From NCBI GenBank assembly GCA_017548605.1, contig JAFYZT010000036.1, positions 186,001 through 250,000 on the forward strand: a stretch of 64,000 bases of DNA. The letters run 5' to 3'. The position numbers were made by a program, and so were the translations under genes. Below, piece by piece: positions 50,762-60,156 of this stretch. Within the stretch, counting starts at the first letter, position 1. Every line of letters starts with the position of its first letter. This DNA comes from Prevotella sp. (GTDB taxonomy: Bacteria > Bacteroidota > Bacteroidia > Bacteroidales > Bacteroidaceae). The notes beneath the pieces are model-generated. The model saw only the letters and a list, made by a program, of their open reading frames with translations. It had not been told where the DNA came from and did not search any database.

Positions 50762-53086
50762 ATGGCAAAAGAACTTCCTATACAAATAGTAGAACTACGT
50801 CAGAATCAAGATGATTTTAAGCCTGAAGGTGGTGGTAGCAATCAACTCCCCCAATGGGTTACAGATGCCGCCGTAAAACGGAATGGAACAAATGTTAGTT
50901 TGCAACTGAATTTGCTGGAAGATGTTTTGTCTCGACGGCAGAATGCTAATATCCCGATATTGGTTGAGGCTAAACTGAATGACGAAGCAACCGCGAAATC
51001 ACATCGTGGTGGGGTTCGTTCTATGTTTGATGTTGCGAGGAAACGAAACGTAATTGGAATGACCGATTACAATAAAGTGTTAGTAAAGATTGACAACACT
51101 TCTGATTTGCATGAAATGAAGAGTCGTTTTGGAAAATATCGTAATGCAAAAATAAAAGAAGACGAAAAGAAAGCTATAGCAACAATAGAAGGGGTTACTC
51201 AATATCACGTATTTGTTGATGACGATATTGTAGATCAAGAAATTAAAGTACGTCTGGTTGATTATTGCGATGAGGTAATAAACTCATCTTTAGAGCAACA
51301 GTTCCTATCGTATTGTTCAGACAATGGTTTGGAAGAGTGTAAATTGGATTACTCAAAGAATCTAAAACTGTATAGTATAAAAAAGGCGAATAAACAAGTA
51401 CTTCAGAAATTAGCCACTATGGATGGAATCTTGTCTATTCGTAAAATGCCACATTTTATTATCACAAATCAGCCGGAAGATGCTGATGCCGATTTAGATG
51501 TTAAGGTACCAGAAGCGAATGCCGAATATCCTGTTGTTGGTTTACTTGACTCTGGGGTAGAAAAGATAGATCAATTAAAAAACTGGATTTTGTCAGATGA
51601 TGATTGTCCGTTTGATTCTGAAGACATAAGTCGACGTCATGGAACTTTGGTCGCAGGTATATTGCTTTATGGAGATGAATTGTTTGGCCGAGAGGTAACA
51701 GGTAGCTTACCTTGCAAGATTATGGATTGTCTGGTTAATACTCCAGAAATATCTGTTAGAGAAAGTGAACTGATTGCTTATATAAAAGAAAATGTACATA
51801 AGTATCCTGAAATTAAAATATGGAATTTATCTCAAGGATGTGATGTGCCTATTTCTGATAGTCAATTCTCTGATTTTGCAATAGCCTTAGATGAATTGCA
51901 AAGAGAGAATGACATTATCATTTGCAAATCGGCAGGTAATGGTGCCCCTGGGAGTCTTAACAGAATAACAGAAGGTGCCGATTCTATATATAGTTTAGTC
52001 GTGGGCTCATTATCCCACGAGAAACGAACAGATCGTGATGGTAAAGCAAATTGCAGGTCTCCTTTCTCTCTTGTTGGCCCAGGGCCTCAGAGTTTAATCA
52101 AACCTGATGTCGTACAGTATGGCGGCAATGTCAATACTGGTATCAAATCTTTCTCCATCTATGGGAATATTGCAGAAACATCTGGAACAAGTTTTTCCAC
52201 TCCCCGTATCAGCTCTTTAGCAGCTTCATTGAGATTCTTGTTAGATGATAAATATACGCCACTTTTAGTAAAAGCATTGATTGTACATAGTGCATCTTAT
52301 CCATCAGAAATGAAAATGGATGCCAAACAGCGTTTGGTAGAAGTTGGCTATGGTCTGCCTTCTACATGCATGGACATATTACACAATGATGAAGATGAAT
52401 GTACTATGGTTTTCGATTTGACATTCACAAATGAGAACAGTTATCAAGTCATTGATTTCCCTTACCCCGATAGTATGGTTAACGAGGATGGATATTATTA
52501 TGGTGATATAACAATAACCCTTGCAACAGCTCCAATTCTTAATCCTAACGAATCTGTTGAATATTGTCAATCTGAGGTTGACGTAAAACTTGAGACATTT
52601 AATTCGGTAGTACAGGTACAGCCAGGTGCTCCCTCTGTCGCAAAAACAATACGCAATGCAGATCGCCTTGTTGGTACAAATAATATCTTAACCCCCTCGA
52701 ACTATAATTCAAAAGCAAGAAAAAATCAAGATGACACTTTCTTAAAGGAAAGAACTTTGGTTTCTGATTATTTCAAGTTTCAGCCAATCAAGAAGTATCA
52801 TGTCTCGTTAGAGGAGATGACCAAAGGGAAGAAAGAGAACATCCTTACATCTGGTAAGAGATGGGCTTTAAAAATGAAAGCTTTATATCGTGATTCGCTT
52901 ATGACCAGCAAAGGGTTTGACCCTTCTGTAAGTTTGGAACAAAAGGCTATTCTAATTATAACAATTAGGGATCCCCAGAAGAAAGGAATTGCTTACAATG
53001 AGTGTATTCAGCAGTTAAGAAATAGAAATTTCAATCATAACAATTTGCAACTTACACAAAAGTTACAAGTTAGTAATGAGGGATAA
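50762..53086 (+). CDS. Subtilisin-like S8 serine protease
   Basis: 774 aa with no signal peptide, so probably cytoplasmic. The triad is complete: Asp in V-G-L-L-D-S-G near residue 262, His in R-R-H-G-T-L-V-A-G near 291, Ser in S-G-T-S-F-S-T-P near 476, with the oxyanion Asn in S-A-G-N-G near 390. The ~250 aa ahead of the domain and the ~200 aa behind are of unknown fold and may sense a trigger. With the AAA gene directly upstream it suggests an ATP-dependent sensor that switches a protease on; this is inference. Confidence 0.88.
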   Translation: MAKELPIQIVELRQNQDDFKPEGGGSNQLPQWVTDAAVKRNGTNVSLQLNLLEDVLSRRQNANIPILVEAKLNDEATAKSHRGGVRSMFDVARKRNVIGMTDYNKVLVKIDNTSDLHEMKSRFGKYRNAKIKEDEKKAIATIEGVTQYHVFVDDDIVDQEIKVRLVDYCDEVINSSLEQQFLSYCSDNGLEECKLDYSKNLKLYSIKKANKQVLQKLATMDGILSIRKMPHFIITNQPEDADADLDVKVPEANAEYPVVGLLDSGVEKIDQLKNWILSDDDCPFDSEDISRRHGTLVAGILLYGDELFGREVTGSLPCKIMDCLVNTPEISVRESELIAYIKENVHKYPEIKIWNLSQGCDVPISDSQFSDFAIALDELQRENDIIICKSAGNGAPGSLNRITEGADSIYSLVVGSLSHEKRTDRDGKANCRSPFSLVGPGPQSLIKPDVVQYGGNVNTGIKSFSIYGNIAETSGTSFSTPRISSLAASLRFLLDDKYTPLLVKALIVHSASYPSEMKMDAKQRLVEVGYGLPSTCMDILHNDEDECTMVFDLTFTNENSYQVIDFPYPDSMVNEDGYYYGDITITLATAPILNPNESVEYCQSEVDVKLETFNSVVQVQPGAPSVAKTIRNADRLVGTNNILTPSNYNSKARKNQDDTFLKERTLVSDYFKFQPIKKYHVSLEEMTKGKKENILTSGKRWALKMKALYRDSLMTSKGFDPSVSLEQKAILIITIRDPQKKGIAYNECIQQLRNRNFNHNNLQLTQKLQVSNEG

Positions 53087-53159
53087 GTATTCAATTAAGG
53101 GAGATTATTAGAAGGGGACTAATCTTGCTTTTTTATACTTTTACCAACAAATTGTAGAT

Positions 53160-53732
53160 ATGACAGGCTTTAACTCATATATTGATGGTCTTGACCTTTC
53201 AGAACTGAAAGCGTATTTTGTTAATCGCGGACGAGTGACACAATATGCTAAAGGTGATTATTTCGTCAAAGCAGGTGAAGAATCTCGGTTTATTGGGTTT
53301 GTTGATTGTGGATATTTCAATTACAAAGTACATAATTTCTCTGAAGGAAAAGGCTATATCACAGGCTTTGCTTTTGAGGGTGAGTTCGTGGGTGATTACC
53401 CAAACTGTCTTTCAGGTAAAACTTCAGAAGTGGCAATTGTAGCAGGAACTTCATGTAAGGTCTATATGTTAGAAGGAGGAGAATTATGTAAACTGTTGGA
53501 TTCTGATGATATGAGAAATCTCAAACAAACCATATTCGAACATCTCTTTTCTCAGGTCTATACACAATACCTTGATACCTATCGAGTGACAACCAGAGAA
53601 CGTTATAAGCGTTTACTCCTTCGTTGTCCTGAAATAGTACAAAGTATCAACCTAAAAGACATTGCCTCTTATCTAAAAGTTACACCTACAACTATCAGTA
53701 ATATACGCAGAGAGATAACTTTTGGGCTGTAA
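53160..53732 (+). CDS. Crp/Fnr family regulator
   Basis: 190 aa. A cyclic-nucleotide-binding-like barrel (residues ~25-110: Y-A-K-G-D-Y-F-V-K-A-G-E-E ... G-E-F-V-G-D-Y) and a C-terminal HTH (L-K-D-I-A-S-Y-L-K-V-T-P-T-T-I-S-N-I-R-R). Short and without Fnr cysteines. Likely controls the neighbouring SDR gene, 102 bp downstream. Confidence 0.85.
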   Translation: MTGFNSYIDGLDLSELKAYFVNRGRVTQYAKGDYFVKAGEESRFIGFVDCGYFNYKVHNFSEGKGYITGFAFEGEFVGDYPNCLSGKTSEVAIVAGTSCKVYMLEGGELCKLLDSDDMRNLKQTIFEHLFSQVYTQYLDTYRVTTRERYKRLLLRCPEIVQSINLKDIASYLKVTPTTISNIRREITFGL

Positions 53733-53834
53733 ATTCTCAAAATGTTTTGAGAGTTTGCTGTCATGTGAGTGTTTTAGCTTTGTTATGTGCATAGAGATAA
53801 TGGAGAATTATTAGCTTTGCACTAAAAAAGCTGT

Positions 53835-54548
53835 ATGAATATCGTTATCATTGGAGCTACCTCAGGTATTGGTAAAGCTCTTTTCGAGAAATATGCAAAT
53901 GAGAACAATAGAATCGGCATTATTGGCCGACGAGCACATTTGCTTGACGAATTGTATCAGAAATATCCATCCAAGACCATTCCTGCCAAAGCAGACATTA
54001 CCAAATCAGAAGAGATTGAACAACCCATTTGTACTCTCCATGAAACGTTAGGGCACATTGATCTTGCTATCGTGTGTGTTGGTACTGGTGAGATTAACGC
54101 CACTCTTGACTATGCCGTGGAGCGTCCAACTATTGATACTAATGTTGTAGGTTGGACATTTGTCATTGACATGCTTTATCATATCTTTGAGCGACAAAAT
54201 AGCGGTCATCTTGTTGCTATAACATCTGCTGGCGGTCTACGAGGTGAACCAATGGCTCCTGCCTATAGTGCGACAAAAGCCTATCAAATCAATTATATGG
54301 AAGCCCTACGCAAGAAGGCCTTCAAAAAAGGAAAGCATATAGGAGTTACAGATATTCGTCCGGGTCTTGTTGATACGGCAATGGCAAAAGGAGAAGGATT
54401 GTTTTGGATAATGCCTGTTGAGAAGGTTGCCAGTCAAATCATTACAGCCATTCGCAAAAAGAAGTCCAAAGCCTACGTTACCAAACGATGGCATATTTTA
54501 GCAACATTAAATAAAAACCTTCCTTATTGTCTCTACAAAAGAATGTGA
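53835..54548 (+). CDS. SDR family NAD(P)-dependent oxidoreductase
   Basis: 237 aa. Rossmann motif I-G-A-T-S-G-I-G-K near residue 6, a catalytic Ser in I-T-S-A-G and Y-S-A-T-K (Tyr-x-x-x-Lys) near 150, N-V-V-G in the middle and R-P-G-L-V-D-T near 178: a complete classical short-chain dehydrogenase. Substrate unknown. A -7 box TAGCTTTG lies at 53812-53819. Likely regulated by the Crp-type protein just upstream. Confidence 0.9.
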   Translation: MNIVIIGATSGIGKALFEKYANENNRIGIIGRRAHLLDELYQKYPSKTIPAKADITKSEEIEQPICTLHETLGHIDLAIVCVGTGEINATLDYAVERPTIDTNVVGWTFVIDMLYHIFERQNSGHLVAITSAGGLRGEPMAPAYSATKAYQINYMEALRKKAFKKGKHIGVTDIRPGLVDTAMAKGEGLFWIMPVEKVASQIITAIRKKKSKAYVTKRWHILATLNKNLPYCLYKRM

Positions 54549-54769
54549 TTTCTCAACATACAATATGGATTCTAGAAGTGCGAAAAGATATTGCCGTGGA
54601 TTTCTTGGGATGTGATGCGATGTTGAGCCTCAGGAGTATGCTTTTTGTTCCAAAAGACGACCCCAAATTGTTAAAAATGCCTTGAATAACCATATTTGTT
54701 GTTATAACATATCATAAAATAAAGAAATTGCTGTATCTTTGCGCTCGTAAATATAAGTTGAGTATCAAT

Positions 54770-55090
54770 ATGAGCAAGGCAACAATGGGCAATAAGTTGC
54801 CCCGAAAACTGGAACAGAAGATGCAGACCGTAGGTGAGCAAATCAAATTGGCTCGTCTGCGTCGTAATCTTAGTGTAGTACAGATGGCAGAACGTGCTAC
54901 CTGTTCTCCTCTGACCGTTTCGAGGATAGAAAAAGGTGCTCCGACAGTAGCGATTGGTATCTATCTCCGTGTGCTCTATGCACTCCAGCTGGATGATGAC
55001 ATCCTGCTGTTGGCGAAGAAAGATGAAATGGGCAGGGCCTTACAGGATCTTGCACTTAAACATAGAGAGCGTGCCTCGAAGAAGCAATAA
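54770..55090 (+). CDS. HipB-like helix-turn-helix antitoxin
   Basis: 106 aa from ATG 54770; the frame is open upstream but a -7 box TATCTTTG at 54734-54741 lies there. HTH_3 domain: I-K-L-A-R-L-R-R-N-L-S-V-V-Q-M-A-E-R-A-T and P-L-T-V-S-R-I-E-K-G-A-P. It is three bases upstream of hipA, and binds the operator and HipA in known HipBA pairs. The gene-free 54549-54733 holds no clear element. Confidence 0.88.
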   Translation: MSKATMGNKLPRKLEQKMQTVGEQIKLARLRRNLSVVQMAERATCSPLTVSRIEKGAPTVAIGIYLRVLYALQLDDDILLLAKKDEMGRALQDLALKHRERASKKQ

Positions 55091-55093
55091 GGT

Positions 55094-56350
55094 ATGAAGA
55101 CACTGTATGTATATGCGGACTTCGACTGGCTTGATGAGCCATTGCTGGTCGGTGAACTTGGCTATGAATCCCTTCGTGGCTCAGATTCCTATTCGTTCAA
55201 GTATGATAACGACTGGCTCCGTCAGTATGGTGGCCTTTTTCTTAGTGCCGATATCAACAACTATCCCGGTCAGCAATACACCCAGCCGAACAGGGACATA
55301 TTCGGCTGCTTCAGCGATGCCTTGCCTGACCGCTGGGGAAGATTGCTGCTTAACCGTCGCGAACAGATCCTTGCTACGGAAGAGAAACGCCCGGTACGTA
55401 AGCTTTCGTCGTTTGATTACCTCATGGGTATCGATGACTACTCTCGCATGGGTGGTTTTCGCTTTAAGGAGAAGCAAGATGGAGAGTACATCAATTGTGA
55501 GAAATCGCTTCGTATTCCTCCTTTGACCGACATCAGGGCTTTGGTGGCAGCCAGCATGGAGATTGAGAAGAGCGAAGAACTGAACCAGCTACCGGAGAAG
55601 AAATGGCTTCTTCAACTCGTTCATCCTGGCACTTCGCTTGGCGGTGCCCGCCCCAAGGCTGGAGTGATGAATGATGAAGGCTTGCTTTGTGTGGCCAAGT
55701 TCCCGTCAAGAAACGATGACTATGATGTAGGCCTTTGGGAACACCACAGTCATCTGCTGGCGAAAGAGGCTGGAGTTGTTGCTGCCGAGACGAGCATCAT
55801 TGAGACAGGCGTGAAATATCATGCCTTACTCTCCAAGCGTTTCGATAGGACAGTTGAAGGACGAAGAAAGCATTTCGCATCAGCCATAACCTTGCTGGGC
55901 TTGACTGATGGTTGTGATGCCAAGACGGGCAACGGCTATCTGGACATCGTGGACTTCATCCTCCAGAACTGCTGTGACGTGGAGCAGAACCTACGTCAGC
56001 TCTATCGTCGAGTGGCATTCAATATAGCCATCGGCAATAGTGATGACCATTTTCGCAACCACGGATTCCTGCTGACTCCACGTGGCTGGACGCTCTCACT
56101 GGCATACGACATGAATCCAACTCTGAATGAATATCAGGCTTTGCTCATCAACTCCACAACAAATCATGCTGACCTTCAGGTGCTGCTTGATTCCTCGGAA
56201 GAGTATATGATTGGCAAGGAAGAAGCCGAACGTATCATCGGAGAAGTGAAGGCAGGTGTGAAGCATTGGAAGTCCATAGCCACTCGCCTGGGTATAGCCA
56301 AGCGAGAAATAGATGTGTTTGAACAGGTGTTCCAACGAACACTTAAATGA
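55094..56350 (+). CDS. hipA: HipA-type serine/threonine kinase toxin
   Basis: 418 aa. N-terminal HipA_N-like region (G-E-L-G-Y-E-S ... S-Y-S-F-K-Y-D), the nucleotide-binding G-G-A-R-P-K-A near residue 192, L-S-K-R-F-D-R near 252, catalytic loop G-N-S-D-D-H-F-R-N-H near 320 and the D-M-N-P metal motif near 342. These are the marks of an active HipA kinase; E. coli HipA phosphorylates glutamyl-tRNA synthetase, but the target here is not known. It ends 150 bp before the nitroreductase relic. Confidence 0.9.
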   Translation: MKTLYVYADFDWLDEPLLVGELGYESLRGSDSYSFKYDNDWLRQYGGLFLSADINNYPGQQYTQPNRDIFGCFSDALPDRWGRLLLNRREQILATEEKRPVRKLSSFDYLMGIDDYSRMGGFRFKEKQDGEYINCEKSLRIPPLTDIRALVAASMEIEKSEELNQLPEKKWLLQLVHPGTSLGGARPKAGVMNDEGLLCVAKFPSRNDDYDVGLWEHHSHLLAKEAGVVAAETSIIETGVKYHALLSKRFDRTVEGRRKHFASAITLLGLTDGCDAKTGNGYLDIVDFILQNCCDVEQNLRQLYRRVAFNIAIGNSDDHFRNHGFLLTPRGWTLSLAYDMNPTLNEYQALLINSTTNHADLQVLLDSSEEYMIGKEEAERIIGEVKAGVKHWKSIATRLGIAKREIDVFEQVFQRTLK

Positions 56351-56501
56351 ACAAAATACGTAGCATGATGTAGCGGGACTGATACACAACGACTTACATG
56401 CTGTAACACTAACAAATCAATGTGGCGAAAATGTAGCGGTATGTATCTTAATGTAGCAAAGAAGACATATAATATATGAATAATAATAGTTCTTCAAAAA
56501 T

Positions 56502-57188
56502 ATGACAATACAAGAAGCTATTGAAGCCCGACATAGTGTAAGGGCTTACAAAGACCAGCCATTGAGCGAGGAAATCGTCAAGGTGCTTGAAGATGAAATA
56601 GTGAAGCTGAACCATGAGGGACAACTCCACATTCAGTTGATATGCAACGAGCCAAAGGCATTCCAAGGGACTATGGCCAAATATGGGAAGTTCCGTAATG
56701 CCAACAACTACATTGTTATGGCAGGAAAGAAAGCCGATGACCTTGATGAGCGTATAGGCTACTATGGTGAGCATATTGTCTTGTTGGCCTAGACGCTTGG
56801 GTTGAACACCTGCTGGGTAGGACTCAGCTACTCGAAGGTACCAGGAACGTATGTGCTTGATGAAGGCGAGAAGATTGCTTGTTATATTGCCATCGGTTAT
56901 GGTGAGACACAAGGAGTCAGCCATAAAATTAAGACCATCGAGCAAGTCAGCAATGCCAGTGACATCACTCCATCATGGTTCAAGAAAGGTGTTGAAGCAG
57001 CCTTGCTTGCTCCTACAGCCGTGAACCAGCAGAAATTTTCGTTTGAACACGTTGGGGTGAAAAACAACTGTCATCAGATAAGAGCGAAGAAGGGATTCTC
57101 AATGATTGGTTATACAAAGATGGATTTAGGCATTGCCAAATACCACTTTGAGATTGGTGCTGGAGAAGTCAACTTTGATTGGGTATGA
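56502..57188 (+). pseudogene. Nitroreductase family protein with one in-frame amber stop
   Basis: Reading from ATG 56502, the frame gives a nitroreductase N-terminus (A-I-E-A-R-H-S-V-R-A-Y near residue 6) and then TAG at 56790-56792, directly before T-L-G-L-N-T-C-W-V-G-L in the same frame. Intact relatives have Gln at that place, so CAG became TAG. The two parts together make ~228 aa, a normal length. The 3' end overlaps the next gene by ATGA. Unless a suppressor tRNA exists the product is truncated; the 3' fragment has only a TTG start. Confidence 0.8.
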
Positions 57189-57556
57189 ATATAGAAGAGC
57201 TCAGAGAGTACACGTTATCACTTCCAGGAGTGACCGAAGACCAGGCGTTTGGTGAAGACATCCTTAATTTCCGCTTGGAAGGAAAGATATTTGTCTGCCT
57301 ATGGTTAGGCGGTGGCAGATATGATATGAAGGACGGAGCTTCAAGAATTGCCTTGAAGTTATCTCCAGACAGGAATATCTAACTTAGAGAACAATTCTCT
57401 GCAGTGACACCTGCCTATCATTGGAACAAGACTCACTGGAGCGACGTTTATTACGAAGAAATGGACGAAGCATTAGTAGAGGGGTTAATTAGAGAGTCCT
57501 ATCAGCTCATAGCATCAAAGCTCCCTAAAGCCATTCGTCAGAAGTATATCAAATAA
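57185..57556 (+). pseudogene. MmcQ/YjbR family protein with one in-frame ochre stop
   Basis: From ATG 57185 the frame gives the YjbR start (L-R-E-Y-T-L-S-L-P-G-V-T-E) then K-L-S-P-D-R-N-I followed by TAA at 57380-57382. The next codons in frame, L-R-E-Q-F and then P-A-Y-H-W-N-K-T-H-W, are the family's normal continuation, where a Glu codon (GAA) is expected, so one substitution made the stop. The reading continues to TAA at 57554-57556. A second, intact member is at 60906-61256. Confidence 0.78.
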
Positions 57557-57601
57557 GAATGTAACATTAGAAGAAATATTTGGACATTAATAACATAAAC
57601 T

Positions 57602-58351
57602 ATGGGAGTTATAATTACAACAACTAATAATATCTCATGCTATTCTATTAAGGAATACAGAGGTGCTGTTTGTGCCAATCAAGTGCTTGGTGCAAATGTT
57701 TTTGCAGATTTTCTGGCAAGTTGGACAGACTTTTTGGGAGGTAAGTCTGGCGCATATCGCGACGTACTCGACGAATTGTTTGCAGACGTTAGAAAGCAAA
57801 TGATAGATAAGGCAACAGATGTAGGAGCGAATGCAATTTTGGGATTCCGGCTTAGCTTTAATGAACTGTCAGGAAAACAAAAAAGTATGCTCATGTTGTC
57901 TGGCTATGGCACATTAGCTTTAGTTGAACCGAACAAGTTTGAGCGTTTGGAAAAAATACAGAAACTCAAATCATTTTTATCTGAGGGTTTGCTAACCCAA
58001 GAAGAATACGATGAAGAAGAAAAGAAAATATCTTCAATGTACGAAAACTTCATATTTGATGATACAACCCAGAGCATTGAAGATTTCATTGACATGAATG
58101 TTTCTACTGAACAAGACGATTCAGAACTAATTTTCGACAATATTTGGAAACTTTCTGTTGAAGGAATTCAGGAAGCCGAATTGCCTTTTGTCTTAAAGGG
58201 TAATACCAGTAAAGAAGTCTTAGGCAATCTGCTTAAAGAAGAACGCTATAATGAGGCAGGGAAATACTACATGGAAAAATCCAAAGCAGATGCTAATGCG
58301 GCATATGAGTTTATTTTCAATATTATCTCTCAAGGCAGTCAATCTTTATAG
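57602..58351 (+). CDS. YbjQ-like domain protein with SHOCT-type short segment
   Basis: 249 aa. Residues ~1-105 fit the YbjQ/DUF74 heavy-metal-binding-like domain (Y-R-G-A-V-C-A-N-Q-V-L-G-A-N and D-K-A-T-D-V-G-A-N-A-I-L-G-F). Next comes L-K-S-F-L-S-E-G-L-L-T-Q-E-E-Y-D-E-E-E-K-K, a SHOCT motif used for oligomer contact. The C-terminal ~100 aa are helical and acidic. Function not established. It lies between disrupted genes yet is intact. Confidence 0.75.
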   Translation: MGVIITTTNNISCYSIKEYRGAVCANQVLGANVFADFLASWTDFLGGKSGAYRDVLDELFADVRKQMIDKATDVGANAILGFRLSFNELSGKQKSMLMLSGYGTLALVEPNKFERLEKIQKLKSFLSEGLLTQEEYDEEEKKISSMYENFIFDDTTQSIEDFIDMNVSTEQDDSELIFDNIWKLSVEGIQEAELPFVLKGNTSKEVLGNLLKEERYNEAGKYYMEKSKADANAAYEFIFNIISQGSQSL

Positions 58352-58402
58352 CAAGCAGAGGCGAAACCTCGTGACGAATCGAAAGTAAGATATATCAAAT
58401 AA

Positions 58403-58836
58403 ATGGCCAACATACAAATTATACAGGGAGACTTCAAAGAGAAACTGGAGTTACCTATTCCGAAGGGCTAAAGGCAGGTTTCCCATCACCTGCCGAAGAT
58501 TATAGTCATGAGACCATAGATTTCAACCGTGACATGATCCACAATCCTGAAGCCACGTTTTACGGCAAGGTTGAAGGAGATTCTATGATGGAGGTTGGCA
58601 TCTGTGATGGCGATATAGCCGTGATAGACCGTTCTATCGAGGCAAATAGCGGTGATGTTGTTGTGGGATGTCTGAATGGTGAGTTCACCATCAAGTTCCT
58701 TGACCTGCGTCACAAGAAAGACGGATATATTGAACTGCGTCCAGCCAACAAGGACTTTAAGCCCATCAAGATTACCCCAGAGGATGATTTTTTTGTTTGG
58801 GGCGTTGTTGTCTGGACTATTAAGCACTGGAGATAA
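58403..58836 (+). pseudogene. umuD: umuD-like (S24 peptidase) gene disrupted by a frameshift
   Basis: From ATG 58403 the frame reads L-E-L-P-I-P-K-G then TAA at 58469-58471. In another frame from about 58462 the UmuD body reads E-G-L-K-A-G-F-P-S-P-A-E-D-Y and on through G-D-S-M-M (catalytic Ser) and F-T-I-K-F (catalytic Lys). The switch near 58460 is best explained by loss of one base (or 4, 7 ...). The self-cleavage A-G site is in the second frame. A shortened product from ATG 58534 would keep both catalytic residues, so partial function is possible. umuC follows after 12 bp. Confidence 0.8.
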
Positions 58837-58848
58837 AACAAGAAAATT

Positions 58849-60144
58849 ATGTACGGCATCATTGACTGTGATAATTGCTACGTCTCATGTGAGCGTGTCT
58901 TTCGGCCAGACCTGAGAGATAAGCCAGTCGTTGTTCTATCGAACAATGACGGCTGTGTAGTTGCACGGTCGAATGAAGCCAAGAAAATGGGCATTAAGGC
59001 CGGAACACCTTATTTCCAGTTGGCAGAGCAATTTCCCAATCAGAAGATAGCCGTATTCTCATCGAACTACGAACTGTACGGCGAATTAACAGGTCGTGTA
59101 GTTTCTATCATTCGCAAGGAGGCACCGGCTTACTTCCGTTATAGCATCGACGAGTGCTTTGTCTATCTTGACGGTATGGAGCATCTGGACTTGAAAGCAT
59201 GGGGCGAAGATCTTCATAAGAAAATCAAGCAGAGTGTGGGAATGCCCGTCAGTATCGGACTTGCGCCCAACAAGACCCTTGCGAAGATGGCCAGCCACTT
59301 CGCCAAGAAATACCAGGGTTACCACCATTGCTGCATGATCGATTCCGACGAGAAGCGCATCAAGGCCCTGAAACTTTATCCCATCGATGAAGTCTGGGGT
59401 ATTGGCCGACGCTATGCAGCACGTCTCGAATCTCTTGGTGTGAAGACTGCCTACGATTTTGCTGAACATAACCAGAGCTGGGTACGCGCCACATTTAACA
59501 ACATCGTCATTGAGCATACTTGGCGTGAATTGAACGGCGAGGACTGTGTGCCCAATGAAGAAATGGCCAAGAAGAAATCCATCTGTACCAGCCGCTCCTT
59601 CAACGGAATGATAACAGAACTTGATGGCCTCCGTACCCATGTATCGAACTATGCTGCCCGGTGTGCAGAGAAACTTCGCCAGCAAGGTACAGTTGCGTCC
59701 ATCGTAGGCGTTTTCCTCAACACTAATGCTTTCCGTGAAGACCTGCCCCAGTACTGGAACTTTCAGGAAATGCGGCTCATCACGCCCTCCAGCTCGACAA
59801 TCACCATTGTCAAAGCTGCCAATGAAGTTCTTCAGAAGCTCTATCCCTCAGGCTATCACTATAAGAAAGCAGGTGTCATCGTCATGGGAATTGGGCCGAA
59901 CAGTCCCATTCAACAGGACTTGTTTGACACAAATGCTGAACAGTTTGAGAAGATGAAACGGCTGGATGCAGTCATTGACCGCATCAATAAGGTCAATGGA
60001 ACTGAAACCATTGTGCTTGGAAGTCAGCAATACACTCAAAAGGATGGCAAAGGTAAAGCTCAGGTCTTTGCCAATGCCATCAAGCATGATTTCAAGAGTA
60101 AGAATCCAACCACTCGTTGGAGTGACATTATCGTATTGAAGTAA
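58849..60144 (+). CDS. umuC: Y-family DNA polymerase UmuC
   Basis: 431 aa, full length. Catalytic acids are present in I-D-C-D-N-C-Y near residue 5 and S-I-D-E-C-F near 100; the DNA-binding thumb and little-finger regions follow, with W-G-I-G-R-R-Y-A near 185 as the HhH motif. It copies past DNA damage with UmuD'. Since umuD is frameshifted, its partner may come from another locus. Genes and spacing fit an SOS-type operon; no LexA box was identified. Confidence 0.93.
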   Translation: MYGIIDCDNCYVSCERVFRPDLRDKPVVVLSNNDGCVVARSNEAKKMGIKAGTPYFQLAEQFPNQKIAVFSSNYELYGELTGRVVSIIRKEAPAYFRYSIDECFVYLDGMEHLDLKAWGEDLHKKIKQSVGMPVSIGLAPNKTLAKMASHFAKKYQGYHHCCMIDSDEKRIKALKLYPIDEVWGIGRRYAARLESLGVKTAYDFAEHNQSWVRATFNNIVIEHTWRELNGEDCVPNEEMAKKKSICTSRSFNGMITELDGLRTHVSNYAARCAEKLRQQGTVASIVGVFLNTNAFREDLPQYWNFQEMRLITPSSSTITIVKAANEVLQKLYPSGYHYKKAGVIVMGIGPNSPIQQDLFDTNAEQFEKMKRLDAVIDRINKVNGTETIVLGSQQYTQKDGKGKAQVFANAIKHDFKSKNPTTRWSDIIVLK

Positions 60145-60156
60145 GGGAAATAAGAA

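Noticed and set aside
56802-57188. Separate gene for the second half of the nitroreductase
   Set aside because: Same frame as the first half across a single TAG, no ATG start, and together they make one normal protein.
56790-57382. Recoded stop codons as an explanation for the two in-frame stops
   Set aside because: One is TAG and the other TAA, both of which end many intact genes here.
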